The notes: generated by a model from the letters alone, not told the origin. A DNA stretch of 64,000 nucleotides from Mucilaginibacter kameinonensis (GCF_003675385.1 NZ_RCWZ01000002.1:124001-188000); one strand, 5' to 3'; numbered from the stretch's first letter, positions 35,964 through 45,006 are shown. Program-made: numbers and translations.

Positions 35964-37007
35964 ATGAAAAGCGATATGGACAATAGGGAATGGCTGGATG
36001 ATTTCATCGCGCTGAAACAGGTTAGCAAAACTAACCCGTTCACGGTGCCTGATGGCTATTTCCATGAGTTAGCGCAGCACATTACAACACGCATAAGGCT
36101 TGAGGGATTAAAGAACTATCCATCTGCAGGGTACACGGTACCTGAAAATTACTTCGACGAGTTAAATAGCAATATCCGGAGCCGCATAAATATTGAAAGT
36201 GCTTTTGGCGCAGGTGATTCGGGGTTTACCGTTCCCGAAAATTATTTTGATGAGCTTAGCAGCAACATTCAAAGCCGTATTGTGGTAGATGAAGCCATGG
36301 ATGCGGGCGAGGGTTTCACGGTGCCCGAAAACTATTTTGACGAACTGAGCAGTAACATCCAAAGCCGCATTGCGGTAGAGGAAGCTATGGGGATGGCCGA
36401 TGAAGGTTTCACGGTTCCCGAGAATTACTTTGACCAACTGAGCAGTAATATCCAAAGCCGTATTGCGGTGGAGGAGGCCATGGGCGATGAAGGCTTTACC
36501 GTTCCTGAAAATTATTTTGAGGAATTGAGCGCCAATATCCAAAGCCGCATAGCGGTTGAGGAAGCTATGAACGTAGAGCATGAAGGCTTTGAAGTGCCTG
36601 CAAACTATTTTGACCAGCTTAGCCAGCGCATTTTGGATAAAACCGTTAATGCCGAAGCAGAAGAGGAGCAGGAAGCAGATAACGTTGTAAGCATTAATAA
36701 AGCTAAGCCTGTACAGAAAAAGGGTATGGTAAGAAGGCTTTGGTCTTCACCAACCATCAGGTATGCTACAGCCGCTTGTTTTGCCCTGATACTTGGCGTA
36801 GGTGTTATTTTCAGGGGAGATTTACAGCCATCAGATCATAACCACTCTTATTTACACGAGCAGGTATCATCAGTTCCGGTTGATGAAATAAAAAGCTACC
36901 TTCAGTTACATATGGACGCGAGCGACACCCGTACACTGATGGATGCTAATCAAAAAAGTAATACAAGTAATGCAGACGAAGATCTGTCGGATTATATAGA
37001 TAATTAA
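35964..37007 (+). CDS. Membrane protein with seven VPENYF repeats; probable anti-sigma factor
   Basis: This 347-residue protein has seven tandem units of about 28-31 residues (residues 25-230), each built on FTVPENYFDELSSNIQSRI. Units 3-6 are nearly identical; units 1, 2 and 7 are diverged. Next come an acidic linker, a basic stretch, one membrane helix (about 265-284) and a 60-residue tail that would face the periplasm. Many Bacteroidota anti-sigma-like proteins carry one copy of a VPxxYF motif in the cytoplasm, so binding to the sigma factor encoded just upstream is a fair inference. Seven copies are unusual. The ATG at 35964 is preferred over a TTG at 35958. Confidence 0.78.
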   Translation: MKSDMDNREWLDDFIALKQVSKTNPFTVPDGYFHELAQHITTRIRLEGLKNYPSAGYTVPENYFDELNSNIRSRINIESAFGAGDSGFTVPENYFDELSSNIQSRIVVDEAMDAGEGFTVPENYFDELSSNIQSRIAVEEAMGMADEGFTVPENYFDQLSSNIQSRIAVEEAMGDEGFTVPENYFEELSANIQSRIAVEEAMNVEHEGFEVPANYFDQLSQRILDKTVNAEAEEEQEADNVVSINKAKPVQKKGMVRRLWSSPTIRYATAACFALILGVGVIFRGDLQPSDHNHSYLHEQVSSVPVDEIKSYLQLHMDASDTRTLMDANQKSNTSNADEDLSDYIDN

Positions 37008-37024
37008 ACAGAGGAAAATATTTA

Positions 37025-37531
37025 ATGAGTAAATTGATCAGGCATATTTGTATTGTGCTATTTGTTATGGCTATAGGCTATGAAGCTGTGGGGCAGGTTA
37101 ACCGCTTTGTTCCGGCTCAAACGCCCTCAAGGCCCGAGCTTAATCCCGTTCGCCCTAATGGCAACAAAAAAGGTGCTATGGGAAAAAGACTTGAGGCTGC
37201 CCGTAACAGGTACATTAGCCGCCAGCTTGATCTTACCGATGATGAAGCGACCAAATTCTGGCCGCTTTATAATCAATATCAGCAGGAACTTACTGCTGTG
37301 CGCATCCTGAAGCGTTTAAACAATTCAACTTCATCAACCAACGGTACCGAACAAATAGATAAAGAAATTTATTACGAAAGCCAGTTGGTTGGGATCCGTA
37401 AACGTTACCGTGATTCGTTCTCCAAAATTCTTCCGCCCGAAAAGGTGAGCGTGCTTTACAAAAGCGAGCAGGAGTTTAACGACGAACTCATCAAACAACT
37501 CAGCGAACGCAGCGAAAGAGCGGGGAATTAG
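37025..37531 (+). CDS. Spy/CpxP-like periplasmic protein of the sigma operon
   Basis: This 168-residue protein has a signal peptide (about residues 1-23, ending AVGQ), a proline-rich stretch and then a helical part. RYISRQLDLTDDEATKFWPLYNQYQQEL is the LTxxE-type helix of Spy/CpxP-like proteins, which sense or chaperone proteins in the periplasm. It begins 17 bp after the repeat protein gene, so all three genes form one operon. It may sense the envelope state or be a target of the sigma circuit; neither is proved. Confidence 0.8.
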   Translation: MSKLIRHICIVLFVMAIGYEAVGQVNRFVPAQTPSRPELNPVRPNGNKKGAMGKRLEAARNRYISRQLDLTDDEATKFWPLYNQYQQELTAVRILKRLNNSTSSTNGTEQIDKEIYYESQLVGIRKRYRDSFSKILPPEKVSVLYKSEQEFNDELIKQLSERSERAGN

Positions 37532-37610
37532 GGGAGAGATTAGGGGTTGGAGTTTAGAGATTAGTTACCTCACTGTCTTGAAAATTTAAAGTATTTCAAA
37601 TAACATTTGC

Positions 37611-37630
37611 AGATGGATTTTCGTCCATCT
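37611..37630 (+). terminator. Possible terminator of the sigma operon
   Basis: A 7-bp stem (AGATGGA with TCCATCT, 6-nt loop) lies 80 bp after the last stop codon and is followed by the T-rich GTTTTAGTTT. The stem is short, so the call is moderate. Confidence 0.45.
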
Positions 37631-37639
37631 GTTTTAGTT

Positions 37640-37647
37640 TATCTTTG
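37640..37647 (+). promoter_or_regulatory. Candidate -7 element upstream of the aminotransferase
   Basis: TATCTTTG matches TAnnTTTG but lies 215 bp before the ATG, which would give a long leader full of palindromes. Confidence 0.4.
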
Positions 37648-37682
37648 TCGCTAAAATTTAAGTAAGCGTCATCGCGGATCTA

Positions 37683-37715
37683 AGACTTACGAAGTTTTTA
37701 AAACTTCGTAAGTCT
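37683..37715. repeat. 33-bp perfect palindrome, copy 2
   Basis: It has the same arms as the element at 22971-23003 (AGACTTACGAAGTTTT), with T instead of C at the centre. It lies 13 bp before a family A repeat. Confidence 0.9.
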
Positions 37716-37728
37716 GGGTTCTACTACT

Positions 37729-37810
37729 CGTCATTGCGAGGTACGAAGCAATCCCCGATTAGCAGAGCCGCTCTGTACAGTTCGCGATTGCTTCGTACCT
37801 CGCAATGACG
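37729..37810. repeat. Family A palindromic repeat, copy 3
   Basis: Perfect 25-bp arms beginning CGTCATTGCGAGGTACGAAG flank a short centre containing AGAGCCGCTCTGTACAG. It lies in the leader region of the aminotransferase gene. Confidence 0.93.
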
Positions 37811-37861
37811 CCTTTTAGGCAATAACTTCTAAAGGCGACTTAATACTTATAACAAAACATC

Positions 37862-39052
37862 ATGACAACTCTTCGCCAGCTTTTTTTAGCCAACAACGCT
37901 CAAACTACAAATTTCCCTTTATTGCTTGAATTTGAGCGTGCCGAAGGTGTTTATATGTACAATGCGGAGGGTAAACCTTACATCGACTTGATATCAGGCA
38001 TTGGTGTTAGCAGCCTGGGACACAGTAATCCTTATGTTATTAACGCTATAAAAGAGCAGGTTGATAAATATATGCACCTGATGGTATACGGCGAGTATGT
38101 GCAAACTCCGCAGGTCCGCTTTGCCGAAAAGCTGGTTTCTGTATTGCCGGATAACCTGCAATCGGTTTATTTTACCAATTCCGGAGCTGAAGCTGTTGAG
38201 GGCGCATTAAAGTTGGCCAAGCGCTTCACTGGCCGGCAGCAAATTATAGCTTGTCATAATTCTTATCATGGCAGTACCCAGGGTGCTTTAAGCGTAATGG
38301 GTAATGAAGAGTTTAAACAGGCATACCGACCATTATTACCCGGAGTAAACTTTATCCACTTTAATAATCCTGAAGATCTGGATTTGATCACTGAGCAAAC
38401 AGCTTGCGTGATCATCGAAACTATCCAGGGGGAAGCCGGCATCCGAGTGCCGGATTTGGCTTATATGAAAGCTTTACGTGCCCGCTGTACCCAAACAGGC
38501 ACTTTGCTGATACTGGATGAAATTCAGGCCGCTTTTGGGCGCACGGGCAAGCTTTTCGCTTTTGAGCATTTTGATATTGTACCTGATATTCTCTTGCTTG
38601 CAAAAGCCCTGGGCGGCGGAATGCCGATAGGCGCGTTCATCTCATCAAACCAGATTATGGATGCGCTGAAAGAAAATCCTATCCTTGGTCACATCACCAC
38701 TTTTGGAGGTCACCCGGTATGTTGCGCGGCGGGTTTGGCTGCCTTAGAATTTCTGTTGGATAATGACCTTGTATCTGCCGTTGCCGAAAAAGAAGTCCTG
38801 TTTCGTGAATTGCTTGTACACCCTGCTATACGCCAGGTTCGTGGTAAAGGCCTGATGATGGCTGTTGAATTAGAAGATTTCGATCTTAATAAAAAAATAA
38901 TTGACCGCTGTATCGAAAACGGCGTGATTACCGATTGGTTCCTGCATTGCAGCAACTCTATGCGCCTGGCGCCGCCGCTTATTATTACACTTGATGAGAT
39001 CAGGAAAGCTTGTAATGTGATTATTGAGGCGATTGATTTCTATACGAGATAA
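37862..39052 (+). CDS. Class III (acetylornithine-type) pyridoxal-phosphate aminotransferase
   Basis: This 396-residue enzyme has the class III fold markers: the phosphate-binding FTNSGAEAVEGALK (104-117), the ILDEIQAAFGRTG stretch with Asp219, and the Schiff-base Lys248 in LLAKALGGGMPIG. It is closest in feel to acetylornithine, ornithine or 4-aminobutyrate aminotransferases. The substrate is not decided by these motifs. No arginine or lysine biosynthesis gene lies nearby, so a role in arginine synthesis is only one option. The ATG at 37862 is followed at once by family sequence. Confidence 0.88.
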   Translation: MTTLRQLFLANNAQTTNFPLLLEFERAEGVYMYNAEGKPYIDLISGIGVSSLGHSNPYVINAIKEQVDKYMHLMVYGEYVQTPQVRFAEKLVSVLPDNLQSVYFTNSGAEAVEGALKLAKRFTGRQQIIACHNSYHGSTQGALSVMGNEEFKQAYRPLLPGVNFIHFNNPEDLDLITEQTACVIIETIQGEAGIRVPDLAYMKALRARCTQTGTLLILDEIQAAFGRTGKLFAFEHFDIVPDILLLAKALGGGMPIGAFISSNQIMDALKENPILGHITTFGGHPVCCAAGLAALEFLLDNDLVSAVAEKEVLFRELLVHPAIRQVRGKGLMMAVELEDFDLNKKIIDRCIENGVITDWFLHCSNSMRLAPPLIITLDEIRKACNVIIEAIDFYTR

Positions 39053-39069
39053 AGAATATAATACCCCGA

Positions 39070-39204
39070 TGTCATTTCGAACGAGGAACGAGGAGAAATC
39101 TTATACAAGATGCTAAGCAACTATACAGCTTGCATTTGCATGGCGTATAAGATTTCTCTTTCGCCCCACCGCGCAATCCTAATCTCCGCTCTATCGAAAT
39201 GACA
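39070..39204. repeat. Family B inverted repeat, copy 1
   Basis: The element begins TGTCATTTCGAACGAGGAAC, contains GAGAAATCTTATAC and its inverse GTATAAGATTTCTC, and ends TCGAAATGACA. The second copy follows 48 bp later in the same orientation. Confidence 0.9.
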
Positions 39205-39252
39205 TAAAGCATACTTTCCTCATCCCACTGAGGGAACAAAAAATACCCTCGT

Positions 39253-39388
39253 TGTCATTTCGAACGAGGAACGAGGAGAAATCTTATACAATATGATAAG
39301 CAACTATGCAGGTTGAATTTGCATGACGTATAAGATTTCTCTTTCGCCCCGTCGCGTAATCCCCCAGCCATGCTCTATCGAAATGACA
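39253..39388. repeat. Family B inverted repeat, copy 2
   Basis: This is a direct copy of the element at 39070, with the same ends and inner GAGAAATCTTATAC arms but scattered differences (for example in the centre and the CCCC(ACC/GTC)GCG region). Confidence 0.9.
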
Positions 39389-39637
39389 ACATTTATAACA
39401 ATAACTCCTCCCTGTAACTTGCCTGTTACAACTGTTAAAAATTGTCGCCGAATTATAGTTTGAGTTAAATTGGTATAGTTTGTGCATTTATACCTGCATC
39501 TATGAAAATAGTGCATTGAATGTATCCGAAGCAATAATTCAGGTCACTTATTGCACTTTTTTGTAGTCATTCTGTTTTTACAATTAATTAAATTTTGTAA
39601 AGCAGATCAATGCAATGAATCTATACACAATCTACTT

Positions 39638-41914
39638 ATGAAAATAGCATATATATCAACCTATCCTCCCCGCGAATGCGGTCTTGCGACATTTAATAAT
39701 AATTTGATGCACGCCATCAACTCAAATTTTCCGGAAAGGCGGAACCTGGCACAAAATGGTTTTGTTGTAGCCCTTAACGATTCGGAAAATTTACAGGAAT
39801 ACGAGTACCCGGAGGAGGTAAAATATGTTATCCGTCAAAACCACCAGAAAGATTATATCCGGGCGGCAAACTACATCAATACGAGTGATGCCGATGTATG
39901 CATCATGGAACATGAATTTGGTATTTATGGGGGTGAAAGCGGCATTTATATTCTCCCGCTGATCAATCGCCTGGAGAAGCCTTTAATCTCTATTCTACAT
40001 ACCATATTAAAAGATCCGAGTTATGTACAGCGTATCATCATCCGTGAAATAGCCGAGCAATCCTCAAAAATTGTGGTGATGAGCAAACGTGCCGTCGAGT
40101 TCCTGACCAATATTTATGATATCCCTGCTGATAAGATCCAGATCATTGAGCACGGTGTTCCCGATGTTGAAGCACCGGTTGAAAACCCGGTTAAGAACCT
40201 TTCATCATTCAAAAATAAAAGGGTAATGCTCACTTTTGGCTTACTGAGCCGGAATAAAGGTCTGGAAACGGTGGTTAAAGCACTCCCCAAAATAGTTGAG
40301 AAACATCCCGATGTGATGTACGTGGTGTTGGGCAATACCCACCCGGGCGTTATCAAAAGTTCGGGCGAGGAATACCGCGATCACCTGAAGTCGCTTGCGG
40401 CACAATTGGGCGTTTCCAAAAATCTCGCTTTTATAGCCAAGTTTGTTTCTGAAGAAGAACTGGTGAACTATCTTACCGCCTGTGAAATATATGTAACCCC
40501 ATATTTGAACGAAGCCCAAATCACCAGTGGCACACTTTCATATGCTGTTGGTGCAGGGGCGGCGGTGGTTTCGACGCCGTATTGGCATGCCACCGAATTG
40601 CTGGCTGATAAACGCGGCAGGTTGTTTGATTTTAAAAATTCAGAAGCATTGGCCGATACGGTTATCGAATTGCTTGACCAGGATCGTGTACTTGCTGAGT
40701 TAAAAGAGAACGCTTACCAATACGGCCTGCACTTGCGCTGGCCGGTTATTGGCGCCGAGTTTATTAAAGTGGCCCAGGAATCATTGGTACGTTATGACTT
40801 TAGCGACAAGATCCTTCGCAATAGTATCGTAGATCCGGAGATACTTCCAAAATTCAGTTTAACCCATGTTTTGCGCCTGACCGACGATACAGGTATTGTG
40901 CAACATGCCAAATATGGGATTCCAAATTTGAAAGAGGGTTATTGTTTAGACGATAATGCCCGCGCGCTGATTATGGCGCTCATGGCTTACCAGCGTAATG
41001 GAAGCCGTGAAGCTTTTGAACTGCTGCCAATATACCTGAGCTATATCCACTACATGCAAACCGATGACGGCAACTTCCGCAACTTCCTGAGTTTCGACAG
41101 GCGTTACCTGGATGAGGTTGGATCGGAAGATTCATTTGGGCGTACTATTTGGGCATTAGGTCATTTAATTGGCTGTGCCGCAAGTAATTCATACCGGGAA
41201 TTTTCGTTAGAGATCTTCCACAAATCCGTTCCGCATTTTGCAGCTCTGAAGCATTTGAGGGGAATGGCGAATACCATAATCGGTATCAGTTTATATCTGC
41301 AGGTCTATCCTACAGATGAGGGTATGGTAAAAATATTAGCCAATTTAACCCAGCCGCTGATAGATGCTTATAACAATACTCAATCAGATGATTGGCAGTG
41401 GTTTGAAGAAAAGATGACCTATGATAATGCCATTCTTCCGCTGGCTTTACTGCATTCGTGCGAGATAACGGGAAATGAAGAGGCAAAGAAAATAGCTTTG
41501 GCAACCATGGCTTTCCTTGATCAGCTTACATTGTCAAACGGGTATTTGAGCCCGGTAGGTAATGACGGCTGGTATTACCGTGGTGGTACCTTCCCTACGT
41601 TTGATCAGCAGGCGATAGAAACCATGGCTATGGTACTGATGCATTTTCAGGCTTACCAGATTTTCAGAGTTCCGCAGTATATCGAAAAAATGTTCCTGAG
41701 CTATAAATGGTTCCTTGGTGAAAACACCCTGCGAGCCCCGCTGTATGATCATGAAACCAAAGGATGCTGTGATGGCTTGCTGCCGGGCGGCATAAACCGT
41801 AACCAGGGGGCAGAGAGTACGCTGGCCTACCTCATATCACACTTAACTGTATTGAAAGCCTTTGAGCTGGAATACGAATATAACAAGTACGGTCAAAAAT
41901 TACAGACCTGCTAA
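39638..41914 (+). CDS. GT4-type glycosyltransferase fused to an alpha-helical barrel domain
   Basis: This 758-residue protein has two parts. Residues 1-385 are a GT-B fold retaining glycosyltransferase of the GT4 kind, with ECGLATFNN at the N-terminus and VMLTFGLLSRNKGLE at the start of the second Rossmann domain. Residues 400-758 look like an alpha/alpha barrel, as in glycosidase-like domains (CLDDNARALIMAL, SEDSFGRTIWALGHL, TFDQQAIETMAM). There is no signal peptide, so it is cytoplasmic. A second GT4 gene follows with no gap. The donor and product are unknown; a role in polysaccharide synthesis is inferred. The ATG at 39638 is preferred to an upstream TTG at 39551. Confidence 0.83.
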   Translation: MKIAYISTYPPRECGLATFNNNLMHAINSNFPERRNLAQNGFVVALNDSENLQEYEYPEEVKYVIRQNHQKDYIRAANYINTSDADVCIMEHEFGIYGGESGIYILPLINRLEKPLISILHTILKDPSYVQRIIIREIAEQSSKIVVMSKRAVEFLTNIYDIPADKIQIIEHGVPDVEAPVENPVKNLSSFKNKRVMLTFGLLSRNKGLETVVKALPKIVEKHPDVMYVVLGNTHPGVIKSSGEEYRDHLKSLAAQLGVSKNLAFIAKFVSEEELVNYLTACEIYVTPYLNEAQITSGTLSYAVGAGAAVVSTPYWHATELLADKRGRLFDFKNSEALADTVIELLDQDRVLAELKENAYQYGLHLRWPVIGAEFIKVAQESLVRYDFSDKILRNSIVDPEILPKFSLTHVLRLTDDTGIVQHAKYGIPNLKEGYCLDDNARALIMALMAYQRNGSREAFELLPIYLSYIHYMQTDDGNFRNFLSFDRRYLDEVGSEDSFGRTIWALGHLIGCAASNSYREFSLEIFHKSVPHFAALKHLRGMANTIIGISLYLQVYPTDEGMVKILANLTQPLIDAYNNTQSDDWQWFEEKMTYDNAILPLALLHSCEITGNEEAKKIALATMAFLDQLTLSNGYLSPVGNDGWYYRGGTFPTFDQQAIETMAMVLMHFQAYQIFRVPQYIEKMFLSYKWFLGENTLRAPLYDHETKGCCDGLLPGGINRNQGAESTLAYLISHLTVLKAFELEYEYNKYGQKLQTC

Positions 41915-42922
41915 ATGAAAGTAGCTGTATTAGCCCCTGTTGCCTGGCGCACACCGCCCAGGCACTACGGGCCATGGGAACAAATAGCATCAAACATAGC
42001 CGAAGGTATGGTTAAGCTGGGCGCGGAAGTAACACTCTTCGCCACTGGCGATTCCATAACCACAGGTACGCTTGATGCTATTTGCGTTGCCGGTTACGAG
42101 GAAGACCGAGCCCAAGATGCCAAGGTGCTGGAATGCCTGCATATCAGTAACCTGATGGAGAAGGCCGGGCAGTTTGATATCATTCATAATAACTTCGATT
42201 TTCTGCCGCTTACTTACTCGGGTTTGACCAAAACTCCGGTGATCACTACTATTCACGGCTTTTCATCACCAAAGATCGTCCCGGTATATAAAAAATACAA
42301 CAGTAGGGGACATTATGTATCCATCAGCAATGCAGACCGTAGTCCGGAGCTTGATTACCTCGCTACAGTTTACAACGGCATAGACACCCGGGATTTTAAT
42401 TTTTATGAGCAACCGGATGATTACCTGCTATATTTCGGCCGCATCCATCCGGATAAGGGAACAGCCGAGGCTATCGAGATCGCCAAAAAAAGTAAACGAA
42501 AGTTGCTAATAGCGGGCATAGTGCAGGACGCTAATTATTTTAAAGAAAAGATAGAGCCGCAACTCTCGGCAGATATAGAATATATAGGTCACGCCGGACC
42601 GGAAAAACGTCGGGATCTTTTAGGGAAAGCTTATGCTTTGCTGCATCCTATTAGTTTTAATGAACCATTTGGTTTAAGTGTAGCGGAAGCCATGCTTTGC
42701 GGTACGCCTGTTATTGCTTTTAATCGTGGATCGATGAGGGAACTGATTAAGGATAGACAAACCGGTTTTTTGGTTGATACCGTCGATGAAGCGGTGGAAG
42801 CGGTTGCTGCTGTTGGTGAGATTAAAAGGATTGATTGTTACAACTGGGCTAATGCTCAGTTTTCGAGCGAGAAAATGGTGAGTGATTATTGGGAGTTGTA
42901 CAAGAGGATATTGGCAAAATAA
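41915..42922 (+). CDS. GT4-family glycosyltransferase
   Basis: This 335-residue protein is a GT-B fold glycosyltransferase. It has the N-terminal PPRHYGPWEQI stretch, the linker GRIHPDKGTAEAIEIAKK (start of the second domain) and the family signature EPFGLSVAEAMLCGTPV with the two Glu residues of the EX7E motif. It has no signal or membrane segment. The gene begins directly after the stop of the fused glycosyltransferase gene, so they are translationally coupled and probably act on the same product. Donor sugar and acceptor are unknown. Confidence 0.9.
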   Translation: MKVAVLAPVAWRTPPRHYGPWEQIASNIAEGMVKLGAEVTLFATGDSITTGTLDAICVAGYEEDRAQDAKVLECLHISNLMEKAGQFDIIHNNFDFLPLTYSGLTKTPVITTIHGFSSPKIVPVYKKYNSRGHYVSISNADRSPELDYLATVYNGIDTRDFNFYEQPDDYLLYFGRIHPDKGTAEAIEIAKKSKRKLLIAGIVQDANYFKEKIEPQLSADIEYIGHAGPEKRRDLLGKAYALLHPISFNEPFGLSVAEAMLCGTPVIAFNRGSMRELIKDRQTGFLVDTVDEAVEAVAAVGEIKRIDCYNWANAQFSSEKMVSDYWELYKRILAK

Positions 42923-42969
42923 ATAGCTGCCGCGGGTTTAACGAAGCGTGACCCGTGGTGATAAAAAAT

Positions 42970-43053
42970 ATGTCATTGCGAGGAACGAAGCAATCGCACG
43001 GAAGCACGGCCGCTCTGTAAAGCATGCGATTGCTTCGTTCCTCGCAATGACAT
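42970..43053. repeat. Family A palindromic repeat, copy 4 (best preserved)
   Basis: Perfect 29-bp arms (42970-42998 and 43025-43053) beginning ATGTCATTGCGAGGAACGAA flank a 26-bp centre. It lies between the convergent glycosyltransferase and M3 peptidase genes. Confidence 0.95.
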
Positions 43054-43071
43054 AAAGTATTATCGAATTAT

Positions 43072-44775
43072 TTAGTTCAACTTATCCAACTCCGCCTTAA
43101 CAAACTCAGCCAGTTCTTTTACGTAAGCCGCGCTGAAATCAAATTTGATCCCTGCAGTTTCATAAATTTCCTTGATGGTTTTGGTGTAGCCTAACTTAAG
43201 AGCGTTAAGATATTGCTGTAAACCTTTTTCAGGGTTTTCTTTATAGTTTTTCCAAACGGCTATAGCGCCTAACTGGGCCATGCCATATTCAATGTAATAA
43301 AAAGGTACTTCGAAAATGTGCAGTTGTTTTTGCCATAAGTTTGCCAACGCATCGCGGTGCTCGCTCCAATCGGCAAAGTTTGCGCCGAATGGTTCAAAAA
43401 TCTCGATCCAGGCAGTTGTGCGGTCGGCATCAGTGTGGCCCGGATTGGTATAGATCCAGTGCTGGAACTGATCAACAACAGCTACCCATGGCAGGGTTTT
43501 CAGTACATCCACCAATTGGTCGCGTTTGGCACGTTTCAAGTCTTCCTTATTGTCAAAATAAACATTCCAGTTATCCATCGAGATCAACTCCATTGACATA
43601 GAGGCCAGTTCTGCAACTTCAGATGGGCAATGTTTAAAATCATTCAGTTCCAGGTCGGCGGTTAGGAAAGTATGTACCGCATGACCGCCTTCGTGTACCA
43701 TCGTGGTTAAATCGCGGAATGTATTGGCCGAGTTCATGAAAATGAACGGAGCGCCCGTTTCGGCCAGTGGATAGTTGTAGCCACCTGGTGCTTTACCTTT
43801 ACGGCTTTCAACATCAAACAGGCCGTTATCTTTCATGATCTCCAAACGCTCTCCCAAATAGCGGTTAATGTTGCTGAAGCACTGGATAGATTTTTCGATC
43901 AGGTCTTCACCATTTTGGAATGGCTTAAGCGCTGGCTTGCCCGAAATATCTACATCCATATCCCATGGTTTAAGGGCAGGTAGACCTAAAGCCTCACGGC
44001 GCTTTTCGGCCTGGGCCCTTAGTATCGGAACTATTTCGGTCTCAATAGCCGCATGGAAGGCGTAGCAATCCTGCGGGGTATAATCAAAACGGCCTAAAGC
44101 CTGGAACATATAATCGCGGAAGTTTTCAAAACCTGCATTGGTAGCTACTGTATGACGAAGCTTGCGCAGATGGTCAAAAAGCTCGTTCAGCTTTTCTTTA
44201 TCCTGTAAACGGCGATTGGTTATCTTTTCCGAAACTTCCTGGCGCTTGGCACGGTCGGTACCTTTTAAAAATACTGATGCCTGCTCTAAGGTAAACTCCT
44301 TATCGTCAACATGCACCGACATAGAACCGGTTATAGATTGATATTTCTGCTGCTCAACTTGGATCTCAGTTTGTACCGGGATATTTTCCTCGCGGAAAAG
44401 TTCCAACGCTTTTTTTACAGCACGGAGGAAAACGAAATACTTATGGCTGTCCAGTTTGTCAACATACTCGCTGGCAACCAGCTTTTTATTGAGTTCGTTA
44501 CTGAAGGGGGCTATTTTAGGCTCAATTTCGGTAGCAAAGTATTGGAATTTCTGAAGCAGTTCCTCGCTGGTGGTATCGCAGGTCATGCGGATGTAGCGCC
44601 AGGCAAAATCTTCTTCCAGTGCAGCCTCAAGCTCACTTTTATCGCGCAGCCATTTTTCCAGTTCTTCGACCGAATTAATAGGTCGATCAAGCAGTTCCTT
44701 ATAAAATGGTTCGAGGTTTTCCCATTTAATATCAAGGGAAGCCGGGATATATGTTCTTGTTTTTTTGTGGATCAT
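43072..44775 (-). CDS. M3-family oligoendopeptidase (PepF-like)
   Basis: This 567-residue enzyme is an M3 metallopeptidase. The zinc motif HEGGH gives His361, Glu362 and His365, and a third ligand (Glu) lies in the ELASMSMELIS helix about 25 residues later. It has the usual helical N-terminal lid and no signal peptide, so it degrades short peptides in the cytoplasm. Length and the MVHEGGHAVH context fit the Bacteroidota M3 group close to PepF. It is monocistronic between two family A repeats. The ATG is at 44775. Confidence 0.93.
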   Translation of the reverse strand: MIHKKTRTYIPASLDIKWENLEPFYKELLDRPINSVEELEKWLRDKSELEAALEEDFAWRYIRMTCDTTSEELLQKFQYFATEIEPKIAPFSNELNKKLVASEYVDKLDSHKYFVFLRAVKKALELFREENIPVQTEIQVEQQKYQSITGSMSVHVDDKEFTLEQASVFLKGTDRAKRQEVSEKITNRRLQDKEKLNELFDHLRKLRHTVATNAGFENFRDYMFQALGRFDYTPQDCYAFHAAIETEIVPILRAQAEKRREALGLPALKPWDMDVDISGKPALKPFQNGEDLIEKSIQCFSNINRYLGERLEIMKDNGLFDVESRKGKAPGGYNYPLAETGAPFIFMNSANTFRDLTTMVHEGGHAVHTFLTADLELNDFKHCPSEVAELASMSMELISMDNWNVYFDNKEDLKRAKRDQLVDVLKTLPWVAVVDQFQHWIYTNPGHTDADRTTAWIEIFEPFGANFADWSEHRDALANLWQKQLHIFEVPFYYIEYGMAQLGAIAVWKNYKENPEKGLQQYLNALKLGYTKTIKEIYETAGIKFDFSAAYVKELAEFVKAELDKLN

Positions 44776-44888
44776 GATTTATAGATGTGCAATTTGCTTA
44801 TGTGCAAATGTGCAGATTATGGTTGGAGAAGTGCAAATAATACACGTTTAAATGTGTTTTATTTGATAAAAGAAAAGTATATCCACCA

Positions 44889-44970
44889 CGTCATTGCGAG
44901 GTACGAAGCAATCCCCGATTTGCAGGTCCACTCTGTATAGTTCGCGATTGCCTCGTGCCTCGCAATGACG
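44889..44970. repeat. Family A palindromic repeat, copy 5
   Basis: It starts CGTCATTGCGAGGTACGAAG and ends CCTCGTGCCTCGCAATGACG (few mismatches). It lies between the M3 peptidase gene and the end of the epimerase gene, both on the minus strand. Confidence 0.92.
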
Positions 44971-45006
44971 TTTTTTGTTTTTAAACAGCTATTTACAACT
45001 CCATAC

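Larger units (their letters stand above)
37532..37861. other. Gene-free stretch before the aminotransferase gene
   Basis: This 330-bp gap holds a candidate terminator (37611-37630), a -7 promoter match (37640-37647), the second 33-bp palindrome (37683-37715) and a family A repeat (37729-37810). If the promoter is used, both palindromes lie in the leader of the aminotransferase mRNA. Confidence 0.7.
39053..39637. other. Gene-free stretch with two family B repeats
   Basis: This 585-bp gap between the aminotransferase and the glycosyltransferase operon holds two family B elements. From 39389 to 39637 it is A/T-rich; I find no clear promoter match, terminator or RNA gene there. Confidence 0.7.

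Noticed and set aside
39551..39637. Upstream TTG start for the fused glycosyltransferase
   Set aside because: The added residues are hydrophobic and not family-like, and the ATG at 39638 fits the GT4 start. A genuine signal peptide here cannot be ruled out completely.
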